DNA from: Calycina herbarum
Lineage: Eukaryota > Ascomycota > Leotiomycetes > Helotiales > Pezizellaceae
Direction of reading: 5' to 3'
Assembly: GCA_001414485.1 (NCBI GenBank)
Contig: LLEY01000002.1
Coordinates: 620,001-684,000 of the forward strand
Length of the DNA stretch: 64,000 nt
Shown here: positions 1 through 10,447 of the stretch, one piece after another
Position numbering within the stretch: position 1 is the stretch's first letter
How the letters are laid out: each line of letters begins with the position of its first letter
Position numbers and translations under genes: made by a program
Notes under the pieces: model-generated
The model's input: the letters and a program-made list of their open reading frames with translations, nothing else
What the model was told of the DNA's origin: nothing
The model's database searches: none

Positions 1-1582
1 TATTAGCTTTTAGTGTGTGTTGAGTTTCCTCTTTACATATGTTTCTTCTTTTTTTCTCCAGCATCAGCATCAGCATTAGAAAAGGGGGATTTTGGGATGA
101 CTTTGGGTTTGGGCTTTCACTTCTTCTATATACAAGTATTTGTATATACATCAATATCTTTGTAGGTATTTTTAGCCTTCAATATTAGCTTTGTTTTTAT
201 ATCCACGTCTTCTTGATTGCCTTTAGTTAAGTAAAAGGTTAAGTCTCGCTTAGAGGGGATCTCGGTATATAAAAGGTTTCAGTTCCATTAATTTGTTTTC
301 CTCTGACTTGTGACTACTATATTCTTGTTCCAAAAAAGGATATCTATTGAATATACATTTGGAAGCCACATGGATTGGACAAGAGAAGCTGTACTGACCA
401 CCATGTATTACGTTGTTTCAAAGACCCCACCTTGAGTATATACTCAGCAGGCTTCCCTTTCCGGCATGGAAGGGATGCTATGGTGGTATTGTAGATTCGC
501 TCACTTCAGGATAGTTGAGTTATAGAAGAAAATAAATGTCGTTTGAGTTTGAGGGTTGGTAAATTAATTGTTAATTGATAGTATAAGCGTCAAGTTAATA
601 TAAGCGAGAGAGTCGCGGGGCCCGTTATTTAAGTTGAAAGAGTCCGATAAAGAAGAAAAACCTCATTCGACCTTGATTCTGTTACTGATATCGTTGTCCA
701 AATTCCAATAAATCGCCGACTGCATATTAAGCAAACTTTGCTTCGTAATTTAAGAGTAGATCCTAGGTATAGTCTAAATTTATTCCTCGCAGTTGCAATT
801 CCTGCAACGGCATTATCGTCCTCGTGCTATACAACAGGTAGATTGTATTATTGCAGAGCATCGCGATAGTAATCTTTGATCAAGAGAAGGGCTTCAATTA
901 GGTGGTAAAAGAGAAATAATAGCAAACAATTAAGAAGTCTCATAATAAGAGCGTACCTACGCGGGCAAGTTAAGCGAGAAAGCAAGCATATTCCCCTTCC
1001 TCCAACCTGTCCCTCGGACTTCTTTTCTATTTTGATGCTTCCGAAGAAGAATCAAAGTACGCAAGGATAATAGCAAGTAAAGAAGAAGGAATAGCAGGAG
1101 TAAGTAGAAGCTGGGATGTGAGAAGAGTACGGATTTTAGACCAGATAGCTGGATAGTAGTAAGAGTAGTCTTTTGGTATCTGAATTAGAGTATGTAAGAA
1201 TTCTTGAAGATCATTTACTGCAAATGGTGTTTCCTACCTGATAGGCAGCTGTGATATCATATGATGCTCCCAGGTTTGTTTCTCGGGCTGACTACGTACA
1301 TGATTGTCTAACAAACCAAACTGGAAAAGAAACAAACACGATTCCAGGCACCCGTTCCAACGTTCCGTACCAAAGATACGAAAGCCCTCGCACTTGGTAA
1401 GATCTATGTCAAGTATGTACAGAAGAAAAGTAACATCTACTAAGTTCACCTTACCGATTTGAGAAAAATCCCGCCCATCCCCTCCAACTCTATTCCTGCG
1501 AATCGCGATCGACCACAAAATCCCTTACACGGCGATCCAGAGCCTTCACCACGAGAGCCTCCTCACAACAAACGCGTAGACT
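1..1582. other. Non-coding stretch
   Basis: No convincing coding region, RNA or repeat was found here on either strand. Short open frames are present but none has recognisable motifs or consistent splice sites. Imperfect CAGCAT triplet-type repeats occur near position 60-80. Confidence 0.4.
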
Positions 1583-1867
1583 TTGCCTAGAAATCTTTCG
1601 ACGGAACGCTGTCCCCGTAACCGTCTCTTTCCCAAACTTCCTCCGCTGGCATACTTCCAACGAGCACTCTACGCCTGGCACAACTGCGCGAAATACAAAC
1701 TCGCCCTTTCCTATCTCCTAAGATGTATCGCCAGCCATCGTAATCCCGCTCCCACCGATAAAAGTCGATGCGAGAAAATAGATGGATGGTGTGCGGATAA
1801 AGAACGAGAATTCAGAAGCAAATACAATAGCGAACAAGAAGTCATAGCCAAGTTGCAAAGTAAGTAG
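1583..1867 (+). CDS. Hypothetical short ORF, possibly the 3' end of a decayed gene
   Basis: An open frame of 94 codons. The second half (around YAWHNCAKYKLALSYLL and a charged, helix-like tail) looks protein-like. The same frame continues upstream across a stop at about 1578, in a stretch that also reads plausibly as protein, so this may be the end of a degraded gene rather than a gene with this start. No family was recognised and it has no link to the copper ATPase downstream. It could equally be chance. Confidence 0.22.
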   Translation: MPRNLSTERCPRNRLFPKLPPLAYFQRALYAWHNCAKYKLALSYLLRCIASHRNPAPTDKSRCEKIDGWCADKEREFRSKYNSEQEVIAKLQSK

Positions 1868-2077
1868 GTAGATTTTACAACCTAGTTAGGTTGGTTGCGG
1901 TCAAGTCGTTTGGTTTTAGGTGAATATTCTTCTTTTTGAGGTGGCGGGTGTGAATCGGAGAACGAAATCAGGTTCATAATATCCCCAGTATGAACGGAAT
2001 TATCTGATACGTAGAAAGCGAGTCAAAAAATAAGATCTTGATTGGCTCCCGAGACTTGCGACTTTTGTGCGTCTCAG

Positions 2078-2300
2078 AGATGGTCATTAAGCGGCAGTAC
2101 GAGGGGTTCGCACCTGCCTTTCTTGCCCATTGTTCCAACTTTCTAGGGTATTTCAGGTTGCTTATTCTAAATACTTGGAACAATTTGAAATATTAACCCA
2201 ATTATTTAGGACAATGGACTTCAATTGTCCTAGATATCTTGGTTAATACTTTGGAACAATAGGGCAAATATTTGCTGCCGTTTTTAACGTCACGTGATCT
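2078..2300. repeat. MITE-like repeat, copy A
   Basis: A ~223 bp AT-rich element whose ends are degenerate inverted repeats. The left end reads AGATGGTCATTAAGCGGCAG. The reverse complement of the right end begins AGATCACGTGACGTTAAAAA and continues CGGCAGCAAA. Read on the minus strand, it shares with 9850-10052 the blocks CTAGAAAGTTGGARCAA, GGCAGGT and TACTGCCG in the same order and spacing. No coding capacity was seen. It lies about 260 bp upstream of the copper ATPase start codon. Confidence 0.55.
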
Positions 2301-2563
2301 GGTCTTGCGATGTTTTCGCGGTATTTGCCACGAAAAGCTGGAATGCGCATTTTGTGCGGCATTCAAAGTGAATGACTCCACCGTATTTCAAAGCCATCTC
2401 ATCTCATCCATGCAAGTGCACTTGGGCGATTCAAGGTAAATAAATACCCTACTTCACAAGGTTCGTCCCTCCTTCTTTCAAACTTTACAACTTTACAACT
2501 CTTCAACGCGTTTGCTCTTTCCACCAAATTCCTGCCCGCGAATCAAACAGCAAACCCCACCTC

Positions 2564-5500
2564 ATGATGGCTTCATCAACCCCCCAACATCACATTACCA
2601 CTTCATTCTTACTATCCAATCTCCACTGCCCATCATGTGTCTCTCATATTAAAGACGTGCTCTCCTGCCTCGACCCGGCACCGCTATCCGTGGCACCCTC
2701 GCTCCTTTCCGCATCCGTCACAGTCATCCACGAGGAAGCACTATCAATATACGACCTCCAAGAAGCCCTAGAACAGGCGGGCTTCGAGATTTGCGACATG
2801 ACGAACGATTCATCACAGCCGGCACCCGGACGCAAGTCCTACGTCACGAGCAACAACGATATTGGCTACCTCGACCGGTTCATTCACAAGTTTCCGTCCG
2901 ACAGGAATCTCCCGGCAAAATCAAAATATCCTGCCCAGCATATCGATAATTGTGAAGCCTGTCGTTTGCTTGATAATAAGGATGGCCCCAGTACTAGTCA
3001 AAATCCTCTCCCCTCCTCCACCGGCGACGAAGATGGAGGGAAAAAACCGCGGAAGATGGAGAAAGTTCAATCGCCCCCCTTGGTCGTGGTTCCGGTACCT
3101 GGAGAGCAGTTTAGAGCGACCCTGGCGATCGGTGGAATGACTTGCGCTGCTTGTGTAGGTACTATTACCGAGGAGCTGGAAAAGAAAGAATGGATTGAAA
3201 AGGTTGTCGTCAATCTCATCTCCAACAGCGCAACGATCGATTTCGTCGAAGAAAGAAATAAGGACCGCCTTGTGGAAAGCATTGAAGACCTGGGGTTTGA
3301 TGCCGTGGTTGACAATATCGTCAATATCAAGAACCTCCACCAAGCAGCTCCAAAAACCGTTGTTCGCCGGACGGTCGAGATTCTGGTAGATGGCATGTTT
3401 TGCGAGCACTGCCCAGATAGAGTGACAAAAGCTGTAGCTGAATTAGGGAATGTTGTGGAAATCGAGGGACCTCTAACTCTCAAAAATGCGATTCTCAAAG
3501 TCAGCTATACCCCTAATGCGCCTACATTCACAATCCGGAATATCATCGAGAGAATCTCTGCCGTGGAGCCTTCCATCATCCCTTCAATATACCATCCTCC
3601 CACGCTCGAAGAACGATCAAGACAACTCCACAGACGGGAGCAATTGCGAATTCTCATTCGTGTCATTGTTACCCTTATAATCGCCATTCCAACCCTGATT
3701 ATTGGGATTGTTTATATGAGTCTGGTTGATGAGCACAATGCTGGACGAATGTTCCTCATGCATCCACTTCGGGCTGGAATCAGTAGGGCACAATGGGCAC
3801 TTTTTATCATGGCAACACCAGTTTATTTCTTATGCGCTGATGTATTCCACGTTCGAGCATTCAAGGAAGTCCGGGCAATGTGGCGATGGGGCAGCAAAAC
3901 ACCGTATTTACAACGATTCATACGATTTGGAAGCATGAACATGCTCATGTCACTGGGAACTTCTATCGCCTACGTCTCCTCAGCAGCACAACTTATTGCG
4001 GCTGGCGTCAATCCCGCAGCGAAACCCGATGAGAGCACTTTTTATTTTGACTCGGTGGTATTCCTGACTCTTTTCCTGCTCATTGGACGTCTGATCGAAT
4101 CATACAGCAAATCGAAAACTGGAGACGCTGTTACTATGCTCGGAAAACTCAGACCTACAGAAGCACTGTTGGTGGTTCCTGTGGCAAGCGATACTGAGTC
4201 AATTGCAGGGAGCACTACTGGAGAATCAAACGCCAAGATCCACCAGTCAGAAAAGTTGAAGACAATCAACGTGGATCTCCTCGAATTTGGCGACATTGTC
4301 AAGGTTCTTCATGGCGGATCACCACCTTGTGATGGCACTCTTGTCCAAGGGGAGACCAAGTTTGACGAATCTAGTCTGACTGGAGAATCACGACTTGTCA
4401 AGAAGATTGCGGGTGACGAAGTTTTTTCTGGTACCGTCAACAAAGACTCTCCCGTCTCGATCAAAATCACTGGTGTCGCTGGCTCTTCAATGCTCGATCA
4501 AATCGTAAAAGCAGTTCGCGAAGGACAAACTCGTCGTGCTCCGATAGAACGCATTGCAGATTCTTTAACTAGTTATTTCGTCCCTGCGGTTACACTCATT
4601 GCAATTATCACCTGGATCACTTGGCTATCACTGGGTCTCTCGGGGACTTTACCTGAACATTGGCTAGGTCCGGACTCTGGCGGATGGGCTGCATGGTCTC
4701 TGCAATTCGCCATTGCTGTTTTCGTCGTTGCATGTCCTTGTGGTCTGGCTCTCGCTGCACCAACTGCTCTCTATGTCGGTGGTGGACTTGCAGCCCAATT
4801 CGGAATCCTCGTCAAAGGGGGCGGTGAAGCATTCGAAAAAGCTAGCAGACTGGACTGCATCGTCTTCGACAAGACTGGAACTCTCACTGTCGGCGGCGAA
4901 CCAGTTATCACAGATTTCAAAATTCTTCCAGTGACTGCCAAATTCGGAAGCGATGGTACGATTTCTGGTAGCACACTCCTTGGAATGATCAACGCCATCG
5001 AAGAGAACAGTAGCCACACAGTCGCTAAAGCAATCCGAATCTTCTGCAACGAACGCGAAACCCAGAGTCCAAGTTTAGGTCAAATCGACGAGATTGCAGG
5101 AAAGGGAATGCGGGGCACCTTTTCCGTCCGCGCATCCGAGCAAGAAATGCAAATGATAGTTGGCAACGAAGTCCTCATGACGGAAAGTAATGTGGCTATT
5201 TCGGTGCCTACTCAGGCAATACTCGAATTATGGAAATCCCAAGGTCGATCAGTGGCACTCGCAGCCATCAAATCCACAACCCCTAAAACAGATTCGGAAA
5301 CGGGGGTATGGGAACTTGCAGCTGCATTCGCGATTTCTGATCCCATTCGACCCGAGGCACCAAGTATCATCCAGGCTCTTCAGAAACGGGGAACGGCGGT
5401 TTGGATGTTATCTGGGGATAACCAGATTACGGCTAATGCTATCGGTGCACAAGTCGGGATCCCCGCTGAGAATATCATCGCTGGTGTCTTGCCAAGTGAG

Positions 5501-6013
5501 AAGGCGGATAAGATTCGTTATCTTCAGAGATCTCTTAAAACCACTACCGCCTCTGGCACCGAACACGACCAAAAACGGGCTCTGATCGCCATGGTAGGGG
5601 ATGGAATCAACGACTCTCCCGCCCTTACAACAGCCGATGTAGGAATAGCAATCGGTTCAGGCTCGGACATCGCCATCTCGTCTGCGGAGTTCGTGCTGGT
5701 TTCTAGTAACCTCACTTCTCTGATTACATTATTGGACTTGAGTAAATTCGTCTTCCGCAGGATCAAGTTTAACTTTGCGTGGGCGCTGGTTTATAATATG
5801 ATTGCGCTGCCGGTTGCGGCGGGCGTGCTGTATCCCATTGTTAGTGGGGGGAAGCACGTCAGACTTGACCCGGTTTGGGCGAGTTTGGCGATGGCGGCTA
5901 GTAGTGTTAGTGTCGTTTGTTCTAGTTTGCTGTTGAGGAGTCGGGTTCCTTGGGTGGGGTTTAGGGTGCCGAAGGTTGATGTGGGGAAGGTGGTGGAGGG
6001 AGAGGGGAAATGA
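2564..6013 (+). CDS. Copper-transporting P1B-type ATPase
   Basis: A 1149-residue intronless P-type ATPase that pumps Cu(I) across a membrane with ATP. The N-terminus carries three heavy-metal-associated domains with CxxC at residues 22-25, 194-197 (GMTCAAC) and 280-283. An extra CxxC (NCEAC, 130-133) sits between the first two. Then come the membrane segments, TGES near 606, the metal-site CPC at 724-726 (VACPCGLALAAP), the phosphorylation motif DKTGTLT at D769 and GDGIND at about 1013. YN in TM7 and MxxSS in TM8 fit the Cu(I) subclass P1B-1. The usual SEHP loop reads SSHT, so the proline is replaced. It could be a Golgi Ccc2/CtpA-type loader or a CrpA-type exporter; the extra cysteine pair slightly favours the latter. 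The start is the first ATG of an MM pair after a pyrimidine-rich leader. Confidence 0.96.
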   Translation: MMASSTPQHHITTSFLLSNLHCPSCVSHIKDVLSCLDPAPLSVAPSLLSASVTVIHEEALSIYDLQEALEQAGFEICDMTNDSSQPAPGRKSYVTSNNDIGYLDRFIHKFPSDRNLPAKSKYPAQHIDNCEACRLLDNKDGPSTSQNPLPSSTGDEDGGKKPRKMEKVQSPPLVVVPVPGEQFRATLAIGGMTCAACVGTITEELEKKEWIEKVVVNLISNSATIDFVEERNKDRLVESIEDLGFDAVVDNIVNIKNLHQAAPKTVVRRTVEILVDGMFCEHCPDRVTKAVAELGNVVEIEGPLTLKNAILKVSYTPNAPTFTIRNIIERISAVEPSIIPSIYHPPTLEERSRQLHRREQLRILIRVIVTLIIAIPTLIIGIVYMSLVDEHNAGRMFLMHPLRAGISRAQWALFIMATPVYFLCADVFHVRAFKEVRAMWRWGSKTPYLQRFIRFGSMNMLMSLGTSIAYVSSAAQLIAAGVNPAAKPDESTFYFDSVVFLTLFLLIGRLIESYSKSKTGDAVTMLGKLRPTEALLVVPVASDTESIAGSTTGESNAKIHQSEKLKTINVDLLEFGDIVKVLHGGSPPCDGTLVQGETKFDESSLTGESRLVKKIAGDEVFSGTVNKDSPVSIKITGVAGSSMLDQIVKAVREGQTRRAPIERIADSLTSYFVPAVTLIAIITWITWLSLGLSGTLPEHWLGPDSGGWAAWSLQFAIAVFVVACPCGLALAAPTALYVGGGLAAQFGILVKGGGEAFEKASRLDCIVFDKTGTLTVGGEPVITDFKILPVTAKFGSDGTISGSTLLGMINAIEENSSHTVAKAIRIFCNERETQSPSLGQIDEIAGKGMRGTFSVRASEQEMQMIVGNEVLMTESNVAISVPTQAILELWKSQGRSVALAAIKSTTPKTDSETGVWELAAAFAISDPIRPEAPSIIQALQKRGTAVWMLSGDNQITANAIGAQVGIPAENIIAGVLPSEKADKIRYLQRSLKTTTASGTEHDQKRALIAMVGDGINDSPALTTADVGIAIGSGSDIAISSAEFVLVSSNLTSLITLLDLSKFVFRRIKFNFAWALVYNMIALPVAAGVLYPIVSGGKHVRLDPVWASLAMAASSVSVVCSSLLLRSRVPWVGFRVPKVDVGKVVEGEGK

Positions 6014-6536
6014 GGAGGAGGGGTTGAAAGTGAACGGGATATGAATTATGGGAAAGGTGGGCATGAGCGTTGGAGTTTTGGGGGTTCAGTTTTTTGTGTG
6101 TCTGTTTTATAAGAGAAAGAAGTGTTTTGTCCTCAACGGTAATAGGATGGAATAGAAACGATGATTTTATTGAGCTCACTTTTTTGGTAACTCAACTCTT
6201 TAATGTTTATCGCGAGTCCCCCTCATAAATCATCTTACGAGTATGTTTCCAAAATCTTAACTTGTGGCTTGAGCATCCCGACACGAAAGACTAAAAACCA
6301 GACCTCGGTCTTCTAGAAGGAGTTCTAGTGGAAGATTCCCTACAAAAAAGGTTGCTCTGGATGATGGAATGGATTCACGTGACTCTGATTTTTGGAAAAC
6401 CGCTCTATACAGAGGTATAGTAGTTCAGTATTGTAATCCTGCCCCCTCCTCTCTTTCCCCTTTCCCTTCGAAGCGAAGTCACGGAACCCTAATTGATCTG
6501 TGAACTTTTGCATTAGGCTTACTTACAAGAGTGGGC
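6014..6536. other. Intergenic, 3' region of the copper ATPase
   Basis: This holds the presumed 3' UTR of the ATPase and the left flank of the Tc1 insertion. No gene or RNA was recognised. Confidence 0.5.
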
Positions 6537-8205
6537 TACTTGGGCAAGTATTACTTGAACCCTCTTCAGCTCGTCACCACTTTTTAGTATAGAATTAGCA
6601 CCAAAACTAACCGATTTCCACCCCAACACCTACTTTTCACTTCACAATTAATTGACAACCACAACACCAAAATGGCCAAAAAAACAAGAAAGTCAAAGGG
6701 CCGTGCCCCACGCATATATAAGACTTCCCGGCGTGAGGTCCCTATCTGGCAACGTACTCAAATTGTTAGTAGAATTGGACAGAATACCAACAAGGCAGAG
6801 TCACTTAGATGGGCAGGCAGGGATGACGAGTCCTACCCTGTTTCTCTAGATGGCGTAAGGGATATTAGAAGGAGGGCCAAGAAGAACGCTACACGTACTC
6901 GGAACGGAAATACAAGGGGTCAACATTTTGATATACCCTCCAACGTTGAATCCAAGCCTCGTGGACACCCCCCGATTAAGCTTACCAAGGAGTTACGTCA
7001 ACGCATCATAGACAAGGTTACGAGTGATAGAGAGGAGCGCCGGAAGACAAATATCACACACCTTTGCGAGCTTGGTCTCTGGGGCAACGACAACAAGAAC
7101 GAGAACCTTTCAGAGTCCTCTTTTCAACGAGCCTTATACGACGCTGGTTACTCCTTTATACGAGGAGGAGTTAAGCCTAAACTTAACGAGGTTATTATGA
7201 AACAACAAGTTAAGTCAGCTAAGATACTCCTTGACATGGACCTCTCCCAACTTATATGGATAGACGCTGCTTCCTTACGTATGGAGCTTCACGATGGTCC
7301 AGACAGGTGCTGGCAGAAGGAGGACGAGTACTATTACAAGGACGTACGGTCAGAGACAGTAAAGGGGTATTCCGACGGACAGTTCTTTGGTGCTATCTGC
7401 CTTGGCCAACGGAGAGGTACTTACCATATCTACGAGCCAGAGACAGTCCAAGAAGTTAAAGATACGGAGACACATTTTGCTGAGGCTAATACAGCTTGGT
7501 TACATCACGCAGAGAGGGAGTTTTGGAGGCTGGAATAGGCGAAAGAGGACTACTGGGCTAGTAGAGGACGTAGGGTACCCGGAAAGAGGGCAGAACTACA
7601 TACCTACCTTCATAAACAAGCATATAAGAGGGGGGACAGGGGTAAGGGAGGGGTGGATTTCTACCGGCTTTGTGAGGGGTATCTTAAGCCAAAGCTTATA
7701 CCTTGGTATAAGGAGTTGAAGAGGTTAGGGAGAGGAAAGCAGATGCGTCTTGTTATGGATAATGCTGGCCCACACTCTCATAGAGTGACTAAAGAGGTAT
7801 TATACTACTACTCTATGTGGAGGCTCCTTCACCCTCCCTAATCACCTGATATGAATGCTATAGAACAGATATGGAGGCATATAAGGGTCCAGCTACGTAA
7901 GAGAAAAGTACAGCCAAAGAACAAGGAGGATCTTCAGCGTATGTGGATTGAGGAGTGGAAGCGAGTTCCTCAAAGGGTGATAGATAAGGTGATTATAAAT
8001 CTTAGAAAGACTCTTCAGAAGGTGGTCAAGCATGGTGGGGATAATGATTTCCATGGATAGAGCTTTAATTTCTACTACTTTTCATGAAAAAACACCCATT
8101 TTTGCATTATATATAAGTGATTGTACTGAAAAGGGAGGTGGTGAGTATAGGCGAAAAATGAGCTGAAAATTAGCTGAGAGGGTTCAAGTAATACTTGCCC
8201 AAGTA
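6537..8205 (+). mobile_element. Tc1/mariner-type DNA transposon with TA target duplication
   Basis: The element proper is 6539-8203 (1665 bp). Its ends are near-perfect inverted repeats of about 33 bp starting CTTGGGCAAGTATTACTTGA, which differ by a 1 bp indel in a CCTCT(T)C run. A TA dinucleotide flanks each side (6537-6538 and 8204-8205), the classic Tc1 target duplication. It carries one transposase frame (6672-8060). The high identity of the ends implies insertion fairly recently compared with the older repeats nearby. Confidence 0.92.
6672..8060 (+). pseudogene. Tc1 (DD34E) transposase, two in-frame stops
   Basis: A DDE transposase that would cut and paste the element. A single reading frame of 463 codons runs from ATG 6672 to the stop at 8060, with no frameshift, but is broken by TAG at 7536-7538 and TAA at 7839-7841. 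The catalytic triad is visible: D in IWIDAA (codon 198), D in VMDNAGPH (codon 363) and E in MNAIEQIW (codon 398). The last two are separated by exactly 34 residues, the Tc1 signature. The second stop replaces the tyrosine of the usual PPYSPD motif. The N-terminal region is basic and helix-rich, as in DNA-binding domains of this family. The copy cannot make full-length enzyme but might be moved in trans. Confidence 0.92.
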
Positions 8206-8625
8206 GTTACGCGAGGAGGAAAAAAATGGATTTTGAAAAAACACGAGTAACCAGCCCATCTGAAATTCAAGTATTCAGAATGTGTCAGGGTTACTCTCTC
8301 TTTACTATCCCTATCCTACCTAAAGCCTCACTGATTATATACTCACTTAACCTATTTTTTAGAAATGACAAGTAATTCAAATCACTACCAGAGATAGCTG
8401 TCCTGTGTACCTACACAGCATCTCACTTGACTGACTATTACAGAAGAACCCCTCTGGAAGTCAATGATCCACAGTTGACCAGATCCCATCCAGCCGGTAC
8501 AACTCCCCACCCTTCATTCCTTCTCCGGCGGCAACCTAATTCTAGTCCATAACTTCTGGATCTTCTCTCACTTATTCTCATCCTTAATTCACCCTCGGAA
8601 CCCAGTTTAAGTACAACTTGAATTT
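8206..8625. other. Non-coding gap
   Basis: Right flank of the transposon. Nothing recognisable was found on either strand. Confidence 0.4.
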
Positions 8626-9660
8626 TTATTCCTCATTCCGCTTGAACTTCATGTGAGGTTGCTCGAGATCCAGAACATAAAAAACGAGAACGAGAGCAAC
8701 TGCAACAGTAAATATGGAAAGAATAGTATTAATGACCGGTACCATAAAACCCTTCAGCTTATCCCCTTGTCGTTCTCGGAGGGCAACGTTGAGCTATTGA
8801 TGTGACAGTGGGCGAGACTTGATGAGTGCATCAATAGCCTCCGCGCAAGAGCGTAGAAGGTCGTTTGCGACAGTTGGGTCTATGGTACCCTTGGCTTCAC
8901 ATGCGCTGACCAGGCGGATGAGTTTGTGTTTTTAGAATCCTTAGATCCACTCATCATCACTTAGGGATTTAAGTTGAGCTAATGTGTTCTGGTTTCTATT
9001 GAACTGTTAGTATAACGAAAGTAATGAACAGAGATAAAAATCTACCCAGTGAACTTCGGATCGATTGCATTTAATTTCGTATTGATAGCATGCAAGTTCG
9101 CATTTATATCAGCAAACATCGAAGTCATGTCCTGGGTGATTTTGATAACCGGAGCTTCGGCTGTACTTCATTGTACGGTTTACGTCTCTGGCGCATCATT
9201 GTTGGCCATCTTGAAAGTTGTGTTGTCTATTTGTAGATGCGACCCGCTGGAGATCTCCCCAAGATAGGAAGACTGCTGGACTCGTGACAGTAGAGTATTA
9301 CAGTTACTCGGGGTTGGGAAATCTGGGAAGGCCACGTCAATTACTACACGATATAAACATTTGAAGTGTTTACAAGGACAAAACAAGATACTTATAGATG
9401 TTTCCTAGCCGAAGCCCTGCCGAATTTCAGACTAATAATTCACCTGTTACTCCTTCCACCAGATTTTGTCCGCATTTGATGATTGGGTCTTGGGTTTTGT
9501 TACATGTCGTGCGGTTAACCTTGTCAAATGGGATTGGAAGTGGGGAGGGGATTCACTGAAGAGCAGGTCGCTGATAGTGAGTCCACTTCGTCTCTTCAAA
9601 GTTGTCAAGTTTTCCGCTAAAAGTTGGGTTGTAGCAACAGAAGCAGGCTAATTTATAAAC
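8626..9660 (-). pseudogene. Decayed gene with five in-frame stops, C-terminal membrane segment
   Basis: On the minus strand a continuous protein-like frame runs from about 9386 to the terminal TAA at 8626-8628. A canonical-looking intron lies at 8996-9045 (GTAGAT...CTAAC...TAG) and keeps the frame. Stops interrupt it at 9180-9182, 9168-9170, 8941-8943, 8932-8934 and 8794-8796. Conserved-looking stretches include a helical segment (MTSMFADINANLHAINTKL), a segment reading LLRSCAEAIDALIK, and near the C-terminus one hydrophobic helix (INTILSIFTVAVALVLVFYV) followed by a charged tail. A further plausible exon lies at about 9450-9650. All five stops can be made from CAA, CAG or CGA by one C-to-T change. 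The family was not recognised; it resembles fungal proteins with a helical N-terminus and one membrane anchor. Confidence 0.6.
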
Positions 9661-9849
9661 CAGAAAGCGCCACGAGACGCATTTTTAAGCGAGAGTTGTT
9701 ATTGTTTTGGAGGGATAACGGTAGGACAAAGAGGGGCAATAGCTCAATGGTGAATAATCTTGCAAGATTCCAAGAGGGAAGATGTTGAAGTGCCTTGGGT
9801 TCAGTGGGTTGAGGGTATTCAAGTCGTACTTGGAGCTAGAGTAACCAAG

Positions 9850-10052
9850 CTCGTCGTTCTAACTTTTCCCAATACAATTTTGTATTACTCTAGATGACTT
9901 AGATCAATCAAACTTGATTGTTCTAAATTAAATTGTCCCAGGTGTTTAGGTTGAATTTCCCTAGATAGTTCCTAGAAAGTTGGAGCAACGAACTACCCAG
10001 GCAGGTACTAACCTAAATTATTTACTGCCGCGTTTACTGTTCATCGTGATCT
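9850..10052. repeat. MITE-like repeat, copy B
   Basis: This copy lies in the opposite orientation to copy A (2078-2300). It shares CCTAGAAAGTTGGAGCAA, GGCAGGTAC and TACTGCCGCG, and ends CATCGTGATCT, matching copy A's CACGTGATCT end. The left boundary is uncertain. There is no coding capacity. It is more diverged than the Tc1 ends, so it is probably older. Confidence 0.5.
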
Positions 10053-10447
10053 AAGTTAATTTTATATCATAAGAAACCTGAAATGGTTCAGAATTCACAT
10101 CACGTTTTTACATATTCAAGAAGAGGGTTCAAGTTGCATAGAAGAAAAATTATATTTTGTCTAAGTCATATATTTCTAAGTCATATATCTCTATCGACTT
10201 TCGAAGCGCACGCGAAAATCATCCAATAGAAAATACAAAAAATAGGGTATCGTAAATCGCTCCGACAACTTAGAAGGAAAGAGTGCAGCTTCTGGTACAG
10301 AAAGAGAGGGAAAACTAAAAAGAAAATCGTAAGGTATCCTCTTTGAGCAGTAAATCCCGGGGTAACCAGTTACCCGTACCACTCGAATTCTGATTTAACT
10401 TTCTCCGATTTCCTATCGTTCAACATAGTTTCCCTCCACGAATCGAC
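10053..10447. other. Non-coding gap
   Basis: AT-rich DNA between repeat copy B and the 3' end of the AA11 gene; probably includes the AA11 3' UTR. Nothing else was seen. Confidence 0.4.

Noticed and set aside
6672..8060. Frameshifts in the Tc1 transposase
   Set aside because: The separate ORF pieces at 6672, 7653 and 7851 are all in one frame; only two stop codons interrupt it, so no frameshift is needed.
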